A stretch of 64,000 nucleotides of DNA from positions 2,046,001 to 2,110,000 of the forward strand of contig NZ_CP127174.1 in assembly GCF_030273315.1 (NCBI RefSeq). The letters are read 5' to 3'. Below are positions 9,100-17,551 of this stretch, one piece after another. This DNA is from Natrialbaceae archaeon AArc-T1-2 (GTDB lineage: Archaea > Halobacteriota > Halobacteria > Halobacteriales > Natrialbaceae). Each line of letters begins with the position of its first letter. The stretch's first letter is position 1. The notes beneath the pieces are model-generated. The model saw only the letters and a list, made by a program, of their open reading frames with translations, did no database searches and was not told the origin of the DNA. The position numbers and the translations under genes are program-made.

Positions 9100-9117
9100 T
9101 TTTTGGTGAACCAAAAA
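9100..9117. promoter_or_regulatory. Perfect palindrome upstream of dpsA, candidate metal-regulator operator
   Basis: TTTTTGGT (9100-9107), spacer GA, ACCAAAAA (9110-9117): 8-bp perfect arms. It is 54-71 bases upstream of the dpsA ATG, just beyond the TATA/BRE. This is where an archaeal activator, or a blocking repressor, could bind. DtxR-family iron regulators are the obvious candidates because dpsA is iron-controlled in haloarchaea; the identity of the regulator is inference. Confidence 0.5.
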
Positions 9118-9222
9118 TAGATGTTTTCGAACCATCAACCAGATGGCGACGTCCCCGGCGGCGAGCGGACAGATTTGCCATCCGGACAGTAGCAGATGAG
9201 AGATTATTATTCACTATTGAGT

Positions 9223-9230
9223 AAATTATT
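9223..9230 (+). promoter_or_regulatory. TATA box of the aldehyde dehydrogenase gene
   Basis: AAATTATT lies 27-34 bases before the ATG at 9257, inside an AT-rich patch between two divergent genes. Confidence 0.45.
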
Positions 9231-9256
9231 TCAGTGTCACTCGCCACCGTTCGACT

Positions 9257-10726
9257 ATGGCAACGAAAGTCACTCATCGACGGGAGCGAATCTACGTCGC
9301 CGGAGCGTGGCAGGAGACGGGCTCGACGCGTCCGGTCGACGACCTCGCGACGGGCGGCACGTTCGCGGACGTCGACGCCGCGAGTACGGCGGACGCACGC
9401 ACCGCGTTACAGGCCGCACACGAGGTAACATCCGAGCTGCGCGAGACGACCGTCGTCGAGCGCGCGCGGTGGTGCGAGGAGATCGCCGACCGACTGGCCG
9501 AACGGAAGGACGAACTCGCCGACGTGATCGTCCGCGAGGCCGGCAAACCGATCGCGTCGGCACGCGGCGAGGTCGACGCCGCAGCCGAACGTTTCCGGCG
9601 GGCGGCAGAAGAGGCCCGCACCGTCGTCAGCACGGGCGAGTTTCGCGAGGGGACGACCGACGGCCACGAGGGCTGGCAGGCGCTCGTCAAACCCGAACCG
9701 ATCGGGACGGTGCTGTGTATCACGCCGTACAACTACCCGCTGGCGACGACGGCGCTGCAAGTCGCGCCGGCGATCGCCGCCGGCAACAGCGTCGTGCTCA
9801 AACCGGCGAGTGCAACGCCCGTCTCCGGGGCGATCCTCACCGACGTCGTCGCCGGCGTCGACGGCGTTCCCGAGGGTGCCGTCAACTTCGTTCCGGGCGA
9901 CGCGAGCGAGATTGGCGACGTGCTCGCGGGCGACGACCGCGTCAACTGCATCGCCATGACCGGTTCCTCCGGAGCGGGTAAACACGTCGCCCGCGAGAGC
10001 GGGATGGTCACCCTGCACATGGAATTAGGGGGCAACGCACCCGCGATCGTCTTCGACGACGCCGACCTCGACGACGTCGCTGGCGCCTGTGCGAAGGGAT
10101 CGTTCAAGTACGCCGGTCAGCGCTGTTCGGCCGTCTCGCGCGTGCTCGCCCACGAGGACGTTCACGATGAACTCGTCTCCCGCCTCGAGCGGGAGGTCGA
10201 CGCCTGGCAGCCGGGCGACCTCTTCGACGAGGCGACGACCGTCGGCCCACTCATCAGCGAGTCACAGGCCGACTACGTCGAGGAACTGCTCGAGGACGCC
10301 GTAGAGAAGGGTGCCGAACTCGTCCGCGGCGGCGAGCGTCGGGCTCCCGAGGGCGTCCCGGCCGAACTCGGCTCGCGGTTCGTCGAGCCAACGCTGCTCG
10401 CGAACGTCCCCCACGACGCCCGCGTGATCCACGAAGAACAGTTCGGCCCGCTCGCGGTCGTCACCACCGTCTCCGACCGCGAGGAAGCAATCGAACTCGC
10501 GAACGGCACCGACCTCGCGCTCGACGCTGCCGTCTTCACGAGCGACTACGATCGCGCGCTCGAGGTCGCCGATCGGGTCGACGCTGGCGCAGTCCGGATC
10601 AACGGTGCGCCCTCCCACGGCCTCGGGGACGTTCCTTTCGGTGGCAACGAGGACTCGGGGATCGGCCGCGAGGGAATCGACGCCTCGATACACGCGATGA
10701 TGCGGACGAAAAGCATTGTGCTCTGA
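9257..10726 (+). CDS. NAD(P)-dependent aldehyde dehydrogenase (GapN / lactaldehyde dehydrogenase-like)
   Basis: A 489-residue soluble aldehyde dehydrogenase of full family length. The general base is E256 in LHMELGGNAPAIV and the catalytic cysteine is C290 in FKYAGQRCSAVSR. The NAD(P) fold shows ITPYNYPL, KPASATP and MTGSSGAGK. The YAGQRC context and the overall look place it near non-phosphorylating glyceraldehyde-3-phosphate dehydrogenase and archaeal lactaldehyde dehydrogenase; the substrate cannot be chosen from sequence alone. It lies 63 bases upstream of menA on the same strand but has its own promoter; a functional link to menaquinone is not implied. Confidence 0.85.
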   Translation: MATKVTHRRERIYVAGAWQETGSTRPVDDLATGGTFADVDAASTADARTALQAAHEVTSELRETTVVERARWCEEIADRLAERKDELADVIVREAGKPIASARGEVDAAAERFRRAAEEARTVVSTGEFREGTTDGHEGWQALVKPEPIGTVLCITPYNYPLATTALQVAPAIAAGNSVVLKPASATPVSGAILTDVVAGVDGVPEGAVNFVPGDASEIGDVLAGDDRVNCIAMTGSSGAGKHVARESGMVTLHMELGGNAPAIVFDDADLDDVAGACAKGSFKYAGQRCSAVSRVLAHEDVHDELVSRLEREVDAWQPGDLFDEATTVGPLISESQADYVEELLEDAVEKGAELVRGGERRAPEGVPAELGSRFVEPTLLANVPHDARVIHEEQFGPLAVVTTVSDREEAIELANGTDLALDAAVFTSDYDRALEVADRVDAGAVRINGAPSHGLGDVPFGGNEDSGIGREGIDASIHAMMRTKSIVL

Positions 10727-10789
10727 GGGCTGGGACCGGGTCCTCGAGAATGCCAACGTTGACACGTCCGCGTCCCTGAGTATCGATCG

Positions 10790-11728
10790 ATGACGACTGC
10801 CGAGGTATCGCGAACGAAGGCGTGGCTGATGGCCGCCCGCCCACAGACGCTGCCGGCGGCGGCCGCGCCCGTGATCGTCGGGACGGGACTTGCCGTCCAC
10901 GAGGGCGTCTTCGCCCCGCTGCCCGCGCTGATGGCGTTCGTCGGCGCGGCGCTGATCCAGATCGGGACGAACTTCGCGAACGACTACTACGACGCGGTAA
11001 AAGGCGCGGACACGGACGACCGCGAGGGCTTTACGAGGGTGACCCAGTCGGGACTGATCGACCCCGATCGGGTAAAGCTCGCGACGATCGTTACCTTCGG
11101 ACTCGCGATCCTCTCTGGCACCTATCTCGTCTACGTCGGCGGGGTTCCGATTCTCGTCGTCGGACTGGTGAGCGTGCTCTGTGGCTGGGCCTACACCGGC
11201 GGTCCCTACCCGCTCGGCTATCACGGGCTCGGCGACCTCTTCGTGTTCGTCTTCTTCGGAGTCGTCGCCGTGATGGGGACGTTCTACGTTCAGGCGGCGG
11301 CCGTTTCCCCAGTCGGACCGTTCCCGACGACGATTCCGGCGGAGACGGTCACCACGGCGGCGTTCGTCGCGAGCCTTCCGATCGCCGCCCTCGCAACGAA
11401 CATCCTCGTGGTCAACAACGTCCGCGACCGCGAGACCGACGTCGAGGCCGGCAAGAACACCCTCGCCGTGCGCTTTGGCTACCGGTTCAGTCGCCTCGAG
11501 TACAGCACCATGCTCACGCTCGCGTACGCCGTTCCGCCGTGGTTCTGGCTTGCCACCGACGTCGGCCCCGCAGTCTTGCTCCCGCTCGTGACGCTTCCCT
11601 ACGCCGCCGTCGTCACCCGGACGATCTGGACTCGGACCGACGGCACGGCGCTCAACCCCGCCCTCGAGCGCACCGGAAAGCTCCTGACGTTGTACGCCGT
11701 TTGCTTCGCTGGAGGACTGATCGTCTGA
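10790..11728 (+). CDS. menA: 1,4-dihydroxy-2-naphthoate polyprenyltransferase
   Basis: A 312-residue UbiA-superfamily membrane prenyltransferase with about eight to nine helices. It would attach the isoprenoid tail to dihydroxynaphthoate, giving demethylmenaquinone. The first aspartate motif is N64[10 protein letters not shown]74; the second is the [14 protein letters not shown] segment. The N-terminal [17 protein letters not shown] is a MenA hallmark. The stop overlaps the menC start by one base (TGATG at 11726), so the three men genes form an operon. The identity is strengthened by menC and menE downstream. Confidence 0.92.
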   Translation: MTTAEVSRTKAWLMAARPQTLPAAAAPVIVGTGLAVHEGVFAPLPALMAFVGAALIQIGTNFANDYYDAVKGADTDDREGFTRVTQSGLIDPDRVKLATIVTFGLAILSGTYLVYVGGVPILVVGLVSVLCGWAYTGGPYPLGYHGLGDLFVFVFFGVVAVMGTFYVQAAAVSPVGPFPTTIPAETVTTAAFVASLPIAALATNILVVNNVRDRETDVEAGKNTLAVRFGYRFSRLEYSTMLTLAYAVPPWFWLATDVGPAVLLPLVTLPYAAVVTRTIWTRTDGTALNPALERTGKLLTLYAVCFAGGLIV

Positions 11729-12768
11729 TGGACATTGCGATCCGACCGTTCGAGCTCGAGCTCGCGAGTCCACTCGAGACCGCCGACGGCCGGATCGACC
11801 GCCGTGAGGGGTTTCTCGTCCGCGTCGAAGACGGCGACGACAGCGGGCTCGGCGAGGCGACCCCGCTGCCGGGCTGGACCGAGTCCTACGAGGCGTGTCG
11901 AGACGCGCTCGAGCGTGTCGTTTCTATCGCAGGCGAGGACGGAGCAACCGACACTCTCCTCGCCGCCTGTGAGGACGCGCCCGCGGCGAGACACGGCCTC
12001 GCGCTCGCGCTCGCGGATCTGCACGCGCGTCGCGAACTCGCCCCGCTGTACCGACAGCTCGACGGATGCGAGCGAGTCGACTACGTCCCGGTCAACGCGA
12101 CGATCGGCGACGGCTCGCCCGCGGAAACGGCCGACGCCGCAGGCGAGGCCGTCGCCGACGGATACGACACGATCAAACTGAAAGTCGGCGTTCGCGACGT
12201 CGCAGCCGATCTCGAGCGCGTCCGACGGGTTCGCGAGGCGGTCGGCCCCGAGATCGAACTGCGCGTCGACGCGAACGGTGCCTGGACCCCGGCCGAAGCC
12301 CGGACCGCGATCGAAGGACTGGCCGACGAAGACGTCGCCCTGCTCGAACAGCCCCTGCCCGCCGAGGATCTCGCGGGTCACGCCACTCTCCGCGGGTCGG
12401 GCGTGGCGATCGGACTCGACGAGGGGCTGCTCGAGTGTGGCATCGATACCGTCCTCGGGGCCGACGCCGCGGACGCCATCGTCGTCAAGCCGATGGCACT
12501 CGGCGGTCCCGATCGCGCCCGCGAGGTCGCCGCGTGGGCGCTCGAGTGTGACGTCGTCCCGATCGTGACGACCACGATCGACGCCGTCGTCGCCCGGACG
12601 GGCGCGGTACACCTCGCGGCGTCGTTACCCGACGTTCCGGCCTGCGGGCTCGCGACCGCCGATCTGCTCGCGACCGACCTCGGACCCGATCCCGCACCCG
12701 TGATCGACGGCGAGGTCGTCGTCCCGGGTGGCAACGGTCTTGGCGTTTCGGGCGTTTGGGACGAGTAA
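11728..12768 (+). CDS. menC: o-Succinylbenzoate synthase
   Basis: A 346-residue enolase-superfamily enzyme that dehydrates SHCHC to o-succinylbenzoate. The ATG at 11728 overlaps the menA stop. The same frame is open far upstream, but that part is a shadow of menA. The catalytic set is complete: the K150-x-K152 motif (TIKLKVG), metal ligands D181 (RVDANGAW), E207 (LLEQPLP) and D231 (GLDEGL), and K254 in VVKPMALGG. It sits between menA and menE, which separates it from other enolase-superfamily racemases. Confidence 0.92.
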   Translation: MDIAIRPFELELASPLETADGRIDRREGFLVRVEDGDDSGLGEATPLPGWTESYEACRDALERVVSIAGEDGATDTLLAACEDAPAARHGLALALADLHARRELAPLYRQLDGCERVDYVPVNATIGDGSPAETADAAGEAVADGYDTIKLKVGVRDVAADLERVRRVREAVGPEIELRVDANGAWTPAEARTAIEGLADEDVALLEQPLPAEDLAGHATLRGSGVAIGLDEGLLECGIDTVLGADAADAIVVKPMALGGPDRAREVAAWALECDVVPIVTTTIDAVVARTGAVHLAASLPDVPACGLATADLLATDLGPDPAPVIDGEVVVPGGNGLGVSGVWDE

Positions 12769-12771
12769 ACG

Positions 12772-14313
12772 ATGGCTGTCCCCGTCGACTGGCCGACGAG
12801 AGACCTGCTGGCCCACCGCGCTCGAGCGACGCCCGATCGGACCGCGGTGATCGACGCCAGCACCGACACGACGTGGACGTTCCGCGAGTTCGACGCCCGC
12901 GTCGGTGGCGTCGCCGCCCGACTCGAGGAAGTCGTCGGCGGCGGCGATCGCGTCGACGATCGGAACGTCCGTCTGGGCGTGTTGATGGATACCCGTGTCG
13001 CGTTCGCGACGGTCTTTTTCGCCGCCATGCGCCGTGGGTTCACCGTCGTCCCGCTGAACGTCCGCGAGACGACCCCCGAACTGCGCGCTAAGGCCGGCCG
13101 AACCGACCTCGACGTGCTCGTCTGCGAACGTGACACCGAAGCGCTCGCACTCGAGGCCGCCGACGTCCCGGTCGTCTCGGCCGACGAGACGGACGACGAC
13201 GTGGTCGATCACCTGCAGCCGGTCGCCGACGCGTCCGCCGATCCGGTTTCGCTCGAGCGAACCGACACGCAACTGCTCATGTTCACCTCGGGAACGTCGG
13301 GACGGCCGAAGGCCGTCCGCCTGACCGTCGGCAACCTCCTCGCGAGCGCGGTCGCCTCCGCGTTCCGCCTCGGCGTCGACCCCGACGATCGCTGGCTCTG
13401 TTGTCTTCCGATGTATCACATGGGCGGGCTGGCTCCCGTCTTGCGCTCGACGCTTTACGGGACGACCGTCGTGATCCAGCGCTCGTTCGATCCCGACGGA
13501 ACCGCCGGAGCGATCGACGAGCACGACGTCACGGGCGTCTCGCTCGTCCCGACGATGCTGCGACGACTGCTCGAGGCCGACTGGTCGCCGCCAGAGACGC
13601 TCCGGTTCGTGCTACTCGGCGGCGCTCCCGCGAGCGAGGCGTTGCTCGAGCGCTGTCGGGCGGCCGGAGTGCCGGTCTATCCAACCTATGGGATGACCGA
13701 GACGGCGTCCCAGATCGCGACGGCACGGCCCACAGACGTCGACGAGAGCCCGGGTACCGTCGGCCAGCCGCTCGCGTTCACCGACGTGACGATCGTCGAC
13801 GACAGCGAGCCGGTCGGTCCCGGCGAGACGGGCGAGATAGTCGTCTCGGGACCGACGGTAACCCCCGGCTACCTCGCGGACGACCGGACCGACGACGCGT
13901 TCGACGAGTACGGCCTGCACACCGGCGACGTCGGCTCCCGCGACGACGACGGCCGTCTGTGGGTGAGAAACCGCGTGAGCGACCGGATCGTCACCGGCGG
14001 CGAGAACGTCGATCCCGGCGAGGTCGTCGACGCCCTGCGGGCACACCCGACAGTCGAGACGGCTGCCGTCGTCGGCCTTCCGGACGAAGAGTGGGGCGAA
14101 CGCGTCGCCGCGCTCGTCGTCCCCGAAGACGACTCGCCCGAACTCGAGGAGCTACTCGCCCACTGTGACGAGAACATTGCGGGGTTCAAACGCCCTCGAA
14201 CGGTCGGTTTCGCCGAGGCACTCCCGCGGACTGCCTCCGGGACTGTCGACCGCGACGCCGTCCGCGAGCGGCTGCTGTCGGAGGGCGTCGACGCGGTAGA
14301 CACGACGGACTAG
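12772..14313 (+). CDS. menE: o-Succinylbenzoate-CoA ligase
   Basis: A 513-residue ANL-superfamily adenylating enzyme that activates o-succinylbenzoate to its CoA thioester. The P-loop is FTSGTSGRPK (171-180). Later motifs are YPTYGMTETAS, HTGDVG with the following RVSDRIVTGGENV, and the C-terminal GFKRPR hinge region. It starts three bases after the menC stop. Position in a menA-menC-menE run makes the substrate clear, although the fold alone could fit other acyl-CoA ligases. The menF/D/B/H steps are not in this window. Confidence 0.92.
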   Translation: MAVPVDWPTRDLLAHRARATPDRTAVIDASTDTTWTFREFDARVGGVAARLEEVVGGGDRVDDRNVRLGVLMDTRVAFATVFFAAMRRGFTVVPLNVRETTPELRAKAGRTDLDVLVCERDTEALALEAADVPVVSADETDDDVVDHLQPVADASADPVSLERTDTQLLMFTSGTSGRPKAVRLTVGNLLASAVASAFRLGVDPDDRWLCCLPMYHMGGLAPVLRSTLYGTTVVIQRSFDPDGTAGAIDEHDVTGVSLVPTMLRRLLEADWSPPETLRFVLLGGAPASEALLERCRAAGVPVYPTYGMTETASQIATARPTDVDESPGTVGQPLAFTDVTIVDDSEPVGPGETGEIVVSGPTVTPGYLADDRTDDAFDEYGLHTGDVGSRDDDGRLWVRNRVSDRIVTGGENVDPGEVVDALRAHPTVETAAVVGLPDEEWGERVAALVVPEDDSPELEELLAHCDENIAGFKRPRTVGFAEALPRTASGTVDRDAVRERLLSEGVDAVDTTD

Positions 14314-14380
14314 CTCCGCTCCCGGATCCGCACAAACGCTCGCACGTTCATGAACGCTGTAGTTGCCGCTTCGAGCAATA

Positions 14381-14400
14381 CTTGTGACAAGGTGACAAGG
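14381..14400. promoter_or_regulatory. Short palindrome and direct repeat upstream of the transhydrogenase operon
   Basis: CTTGTGACAAG (14381-14391) is a perfect palindrome around a central G. TGACAAGG is repeated in tandem at 14385-14392 and 14393-14400. The element lies 49-68 bases before the pntA ATG, immediately upstream of a CGTATAG TATA-like box at 14416-14422, where a regulator could act. No known regulator is recognised. Confidence 0.4.
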
Positions 14401-14448
14401 TTATGTGTCCCGTTTCGTATAGTCACGATTATTATCGTGCGTGAGAGA

Positions 14449-15615
14449 ATGATTATCGGAGTTCCGAACGAGACGGTCGAAAACGAGACACGAGTCGCAC
14501 TCATTCCATCGCTTGCTGCGGAGCTGGTAGATGACGGATTCGACGTACGTGTTGCCGCCGGTGCAGGTGAAGAGGCCGGCTGGTCCGACGCCCAGTACCG
14601 TGATGCAGGCTGTGATATCGTCGACGAACGCGAGACGGTCTTCGAACTCGCGGACGTCGTCTTTCAGGTACGCGGGCTCGGTGCCACACCGGACGGCGAA
14701 TCCGACCCGTACCGGGACGAACAGCTGGTCATCGGACAGCTCGGGCCGTATTCCATCGAAGACGAGCTGTCGACGCTTGCCGACCAGCAGGTCACTGCGT
14801 TCGCGCTCGAGCTCATTCCGCGGATCAGTCGCGCTCAGAGTATGGACGCACTCTCCTCTCAGGCGAGTCTCGGCGGTTACAAGGCCGTCCTGGTCGCCGC
14901 GGAGGAGTTGACGAAACTGCTCCCGATGCAGATGACCGCTGCCGGCACCGTCCGTCCCGCAGACGTCTTCGTCGTTGGGGCTGGCGTCGCCGGACTACAG
15001 GCGATCGCCACCGCCGAACGCCTGGGTGCGAACGTTCGCGCCTACGACATCCGTCCGGAGGTCAAAGAGGAAGTCGAGAGTCTCGGTGCCGAGTTCGTCG
15101 AACTCGACTTAGAGACCGACGACGCTGCCGACGAAGAAGGCCACGCCCGCGAACAGGACGAGGAATTCTACCGGAAACAACGTGAGATGATGATCGACGT
15201 CGTCGGCGATTCCGACGTCGTCATCACCACCGCGGCGGTCCCCGGTCGGCCGTCGCCGGAGCTCGTCACCAACGAGATGATCGACGGGATGAAATCCGGC
15301 TCGGTCATCGTCGACCTGGCTGCCGAGGGTGGTGGCAACTGTGAACCGACGGTCGCCGACGAGGTCGTTACCTACGAAGGAGTCACCGTCTTCGGTCCGA
15401 CGAACCTTCCCGGGTCCATTTCTCGGACCGCGAGCCGTCTCTACGCGAACAACGTGACGAACTTCTTCGAAAATCTGCTCGACGACGACGATGAGATTAC
15501 GATCGATACGACCGACGAGATCGTGGACGCCACGATGCTCACTTACGATGGAACGATTCGAAACCCACATGAACAGGACGAGGACGAGGACGAGGGTGAT
15601 GACGATGATGAGTGA
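14449..15615 (+). CDS. pntA: NAD(P) transhydrogenase subunit alpha part 1 (NAD-binding dI)
   Basis: I start at the ATG at 14449 (MIIGVPNETVENETRVAL), the canonical beginning of this domain; an upstream in-frame ATG at 14350 would run through the promoter. The 388-residue protein is the soluble NAD(H)-binding domain I. Signatures are the EnETRVA N-terminus, RAQSMDALSSQA, and the Rossmann motif VVGAGVAGLQAIATAERLGA. With the next two genes it forms the split, proton-translocating transhydrogenase that makes NADPH from NADH. The C-terminus ends in an Asp/Glu run whose stop lies in a hexanucleotide repeat. Confidence 0.92.
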   Translation: MIIGVPNETVENETRVALIPSLAAELVDDGFDVRVAAGAGEEAGWSDAQYRDAGCDIVDERETVFELADVVFQVRGLGATPDGESDPYRDEQLVIGQLGPYSIEDELSTLADQQVTAFALELIPRISRAQSMDALSSQASLGGYKAVLVAAEELTKLLPMQMTAAGTVRPADVFVVGAGVAGLQAIATAERLGANVRAYDIRPEVKEEVESLGAEFVELDLETDDAADEEGHAREQDEEFYRKQREMMIDVVGDSDVVITTAAVPGRPSPELVTNEMIDGMKSGSVIVDLAAEGGGNCEPTVADEVVTYEGVTVFGPTNLPGSISRTASRLYANNVTNFFENLLDDDDEITIDTTDEIVDATMLTYDGTIRNPHEQDEDEDEGDDDDE

Positions 15616-15712
15616 TAGTGATAGTGATAGTGATAGCGTGACGGCCGCGAGCGTAGCCGAGCGTACAGCCGATTCGACCGCGCGGTCTACGGCAGGTGAG
15701 TCCGATGAGTGA
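15608..15712 (+). CDS. 34-codon bridging ORF between pntA part 1 and part 2
   Basis: An ORF starting at the ATG at 15608 (MSDSDSDSDS) and ending with TGA at 15710-15712 covers exactly the gap between the two alpha-subunit genes. It overlaps the upstream stop by eight bases and the downstream start by eight bases, in a different frame from both. The product would be a 34-residue, Ser/Asp/Thr-rich acidic peptide without hydrophobic segments. It may couple translation along the operon, encode a small subunit-associated peptide, or be fortuitous. No homolog is recognised. Confidence 0.35.
   Translation: MSDSDSDSDSVTAASVAERTADSTARSTAGESDE
15611..15634 (+). repeat. (AGTGAT)4 hexanucleotide tandem repeat
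   Basis: Four perfect copies of AGTGAT overlap the pntA part 1 stop codon (15613-15615) and encode Ser-Asp repeats in the bridging ORF. Gain or loss of a unit would leave both frames intact and only change the length of the small peptide. Confidence 0.85.
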
Positions 15713-15989
15713 GGTCATAACCTACCTGACGTTCTTCGTGCTGGCGGGCTTTCTGGGGTATTCGGTCATCACGAAGATCCCGGCGACGCTTCACACGCCG
15801 TTGATGTCCGGTGCCAACGCGATTACCGGCATCACGCTCGTGGGTGCCGTCGTCGTCGCCGGCGCCGGATCGACGACGTTCGCGACGGCGATGGGCTTTC
15901 TTGCCGTCGTCATGGCGACGGTGAACGTCGTGGGCGGCTACCTCGTGAGCCACCTCATGCTTTCGGACTTCCACGGAGGGGGTGAGTGA
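15705..15989 (+). CDS. NAD(P) transhydrogenase subunit alpha part 2 (membrane)
   Basis: A 94-residue membrane protein with three helices, equivalent to the membrane tail of bacterial PntA. The ATG at 15705 is chosen over the GTG at 15696 because it is preceded by a purine-rich GGTGAG nine bases earlier. The FFVLAGFLGYSVITKIPATLHTPLMSG segment carries the family motif. It contributes to the proton channel with the beta subunit, whose start overlaps its stop by four bases. Confidence 0.9.
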   Translation: MSEVITYLTFFVLAGFLGYSVITKIPATLHTPLMSGANAITGITLVGAVVVAGAGSTTFATAMGFLAVVMATVNVVGGYLVSHLMLSDFHGGGE

Positions 15990-17428
15990 TGATGGTCGAG
16001 CTCATTGGTGATACGGTGCTGTCGGCGGCGTATCTCTTCGCTGCGGTCCTGTTTATCCAGGGACTTCGAGATATGACCCATCCGCGAACGGCCGTTCGTG
16101 GCAACCTCACGTCCGCCGGCGGGATGTTCGTCGCCGTCGCCGCGACCGTGTTGTGGTTCGAGATTATTCAGCCGTGGGTGTTGATCGCCGGTCTCGTCGT
16201 CGGTACGCTGGTCGGGGTCTTCCTCTCGGTCACCGTCGAGATGACCGAGATGCCCCAGCTCGTCGGCCTGTTCAACGGGTTCGGTGGTGGCGCCTCCGCC
16301 CTCGTCGCCGGGGCCGAAGTTCTGGAGGTCGGCTCGGCGAACGCCGGTGCGATCCCTGTCGACATCGGAATTGCGGCGGCCGCCTCGGGGATCGTTGGCG
16401 CGGTCACCTTCACCGGCAGTATGGTCGCCGCCGGAAAGCTTCACGGTATGATCACGGGATCGGCGATTCGATACTCCGGCGAGCACGCTGTCAAGGCGTT
16501 GCTCTTGCTCGTCGCTGTGTTTGCGGGCATCTACATGATCGTCCAGCCGGAGATGCTCGCCGACGTCCTGCAGGGATCGACAGTCCCATCCTACTGGATC
16601 CTGGTTGTGGCGGCGGCGGTACTCGGCATCATGCTGGTCATCCCGATCGGCGGGGCGGACATGCCCGTCGTCATCGCCTTGCTGAACTCTTACTCCGGGC
16701 TAGCGGCGGCCGGAACCGGGTTCGTACTCGGCAACAGCGCACTGATCATCGCCGGAACGCTCGTCGGTGCCGCCGGTATGATCCTGACGGTGATCATGTG
16801 TGAGTCGATGAACCGATCGCTGGCGAACGTCCTCTTCGGCGGCTTCGGTGAGGAGGCGGCTTCCTCCGAAGAGATGGACGAGATCTACGAGGGCAACATC
16901 ACCGAGACCTCTCCCGAGGAACTCGAGATGCTGCTCGATACCGCCGGGCGGGTCGTGATCGTGCCGGGATACGGCATGGCAGTCGCCCAGGCCCAACACG
17001 CCGTCGCCGAACTCGCCGAGCTGCTCGACGGGGACGACGTCGAGGTCGAGTTCGGCATCCACCCGGTTGCTGGCCGAATGCCGGGACACATGAACGTGTT
17101 GCTGGCGGAGGCGGACGTTCCCTACGACATGATGAAAGAACTCGAGGAGATCAACCCGACGTTCGCCCAGACCGACGTCGTAATCGTCATCGGGTCGAAC
17201 GACGTGGTGAACCCGCTCGCTAACACCGACGACTCGAGTCCGATCGCCGGGATGCCCGTGCTCAACGTCGCGGAGGCGGGGACGGTCGTCGTGAACAAAC
17301 GCAGTCTCAGCCCCGGTTTCTCCGGGATCCCGAACCCGCTGTTTGCCGAGGACAACTGTCTTATGCTCTTTGGCGACGGCCAGGAGACCATGCAGGAGGT
17401 CGTCAGTCAGTACAAAGAGAGTCACTGA
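15986..17428 (+). CDS. pntB: NAD(P) transhydrogenase subunit beta
   Basis: A 480-residue protein. The first half is a proton-translocating membrane domain with eight to nine helices, including the FNGFGGGASALVAGAE loop and the GADMPVVIALLNSYSGLAAAGTGF segment. The second half is the soluble NADP-binding domain III: VVIVPGYGMAVAQAQHAV, HPVAGRMPGHMNVLLAEADVPYD, and GSNDVVNPLA. It overlaps the preceding gene at ATGATGATG; the exact initiating ATG among 15986, 15989 and 15992 is uncertain. It completes the operon. Confidence 0.93.
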   Translation: MMMVELIGDTVLSAAYLFAAVLFIQGLRDMTHPRTAVRGNLTSAGGMFVAVAATVLWFEIIQPWVLIAGLVVGTLVGVFLSVTVEMTEMPQLVGLFNGFGGGASALVAGAEVLEVGSANAGAIPVDIGIAAAASGIVGAVTFTGSMVAAGKLHGMITGSAIRYSGEHAVKALLLLVAVFAGIYMIVQPEMLADVLQGSTVPSYWILVVAAAVLGIMLVIPIGGADMPVVIALLNSYSGLAAAGTGFVLGNSALIIAGTLVGAAGMILTVIMCESMNRSLANVLFGGFGEEAASSEEMDEIYEGNITETSPEELEMLLDTAGRVVIVPGYGMAVAQAQHAVAELAELLDGDDVEVEFGIHPVAGRMPGHMNVLLAEADVPYDMMKELEEINPTFAQTDVVIVIGSNDVVNPLANTDDSSPIAGMPVLNVAEAGTVVVNKRSLSPGFSGIPNPLFAEDNCLMLFGDGQETMQEVVSQYKESH

Positions 17429-17518
17429 CGGCCGGGTCTGCGAAGCGGGGCCGGCGTCGCCGTTTTCGGCGTCGATGACACCGGTACCGTCCGTTCTCAC
17501 ACCGTGTCGATCGGCGGA

Positions 17519-17527
17519 AGAATTAGG
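17519..17527 (+). promoter_or_regulatory. TATA box of the UspA gene
   Basis: GAATTAGGC lies 25-33 bases before the ATG at 17552, consistent with a leaderless message and with that start. Confidence 0.4.
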
Positions 17528-17551
17528 CCGCTTGCCTGTCTCTCTTCCGAC

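Noticed and set aside
10262-11773. 503-codon open frame on the minus strand
   Set aside because: It lies antisense to the end of the aldehyde dehydrogenase and menA, has the low-complexity R/D/G composition of GC-rich shadow frames, and no domain.
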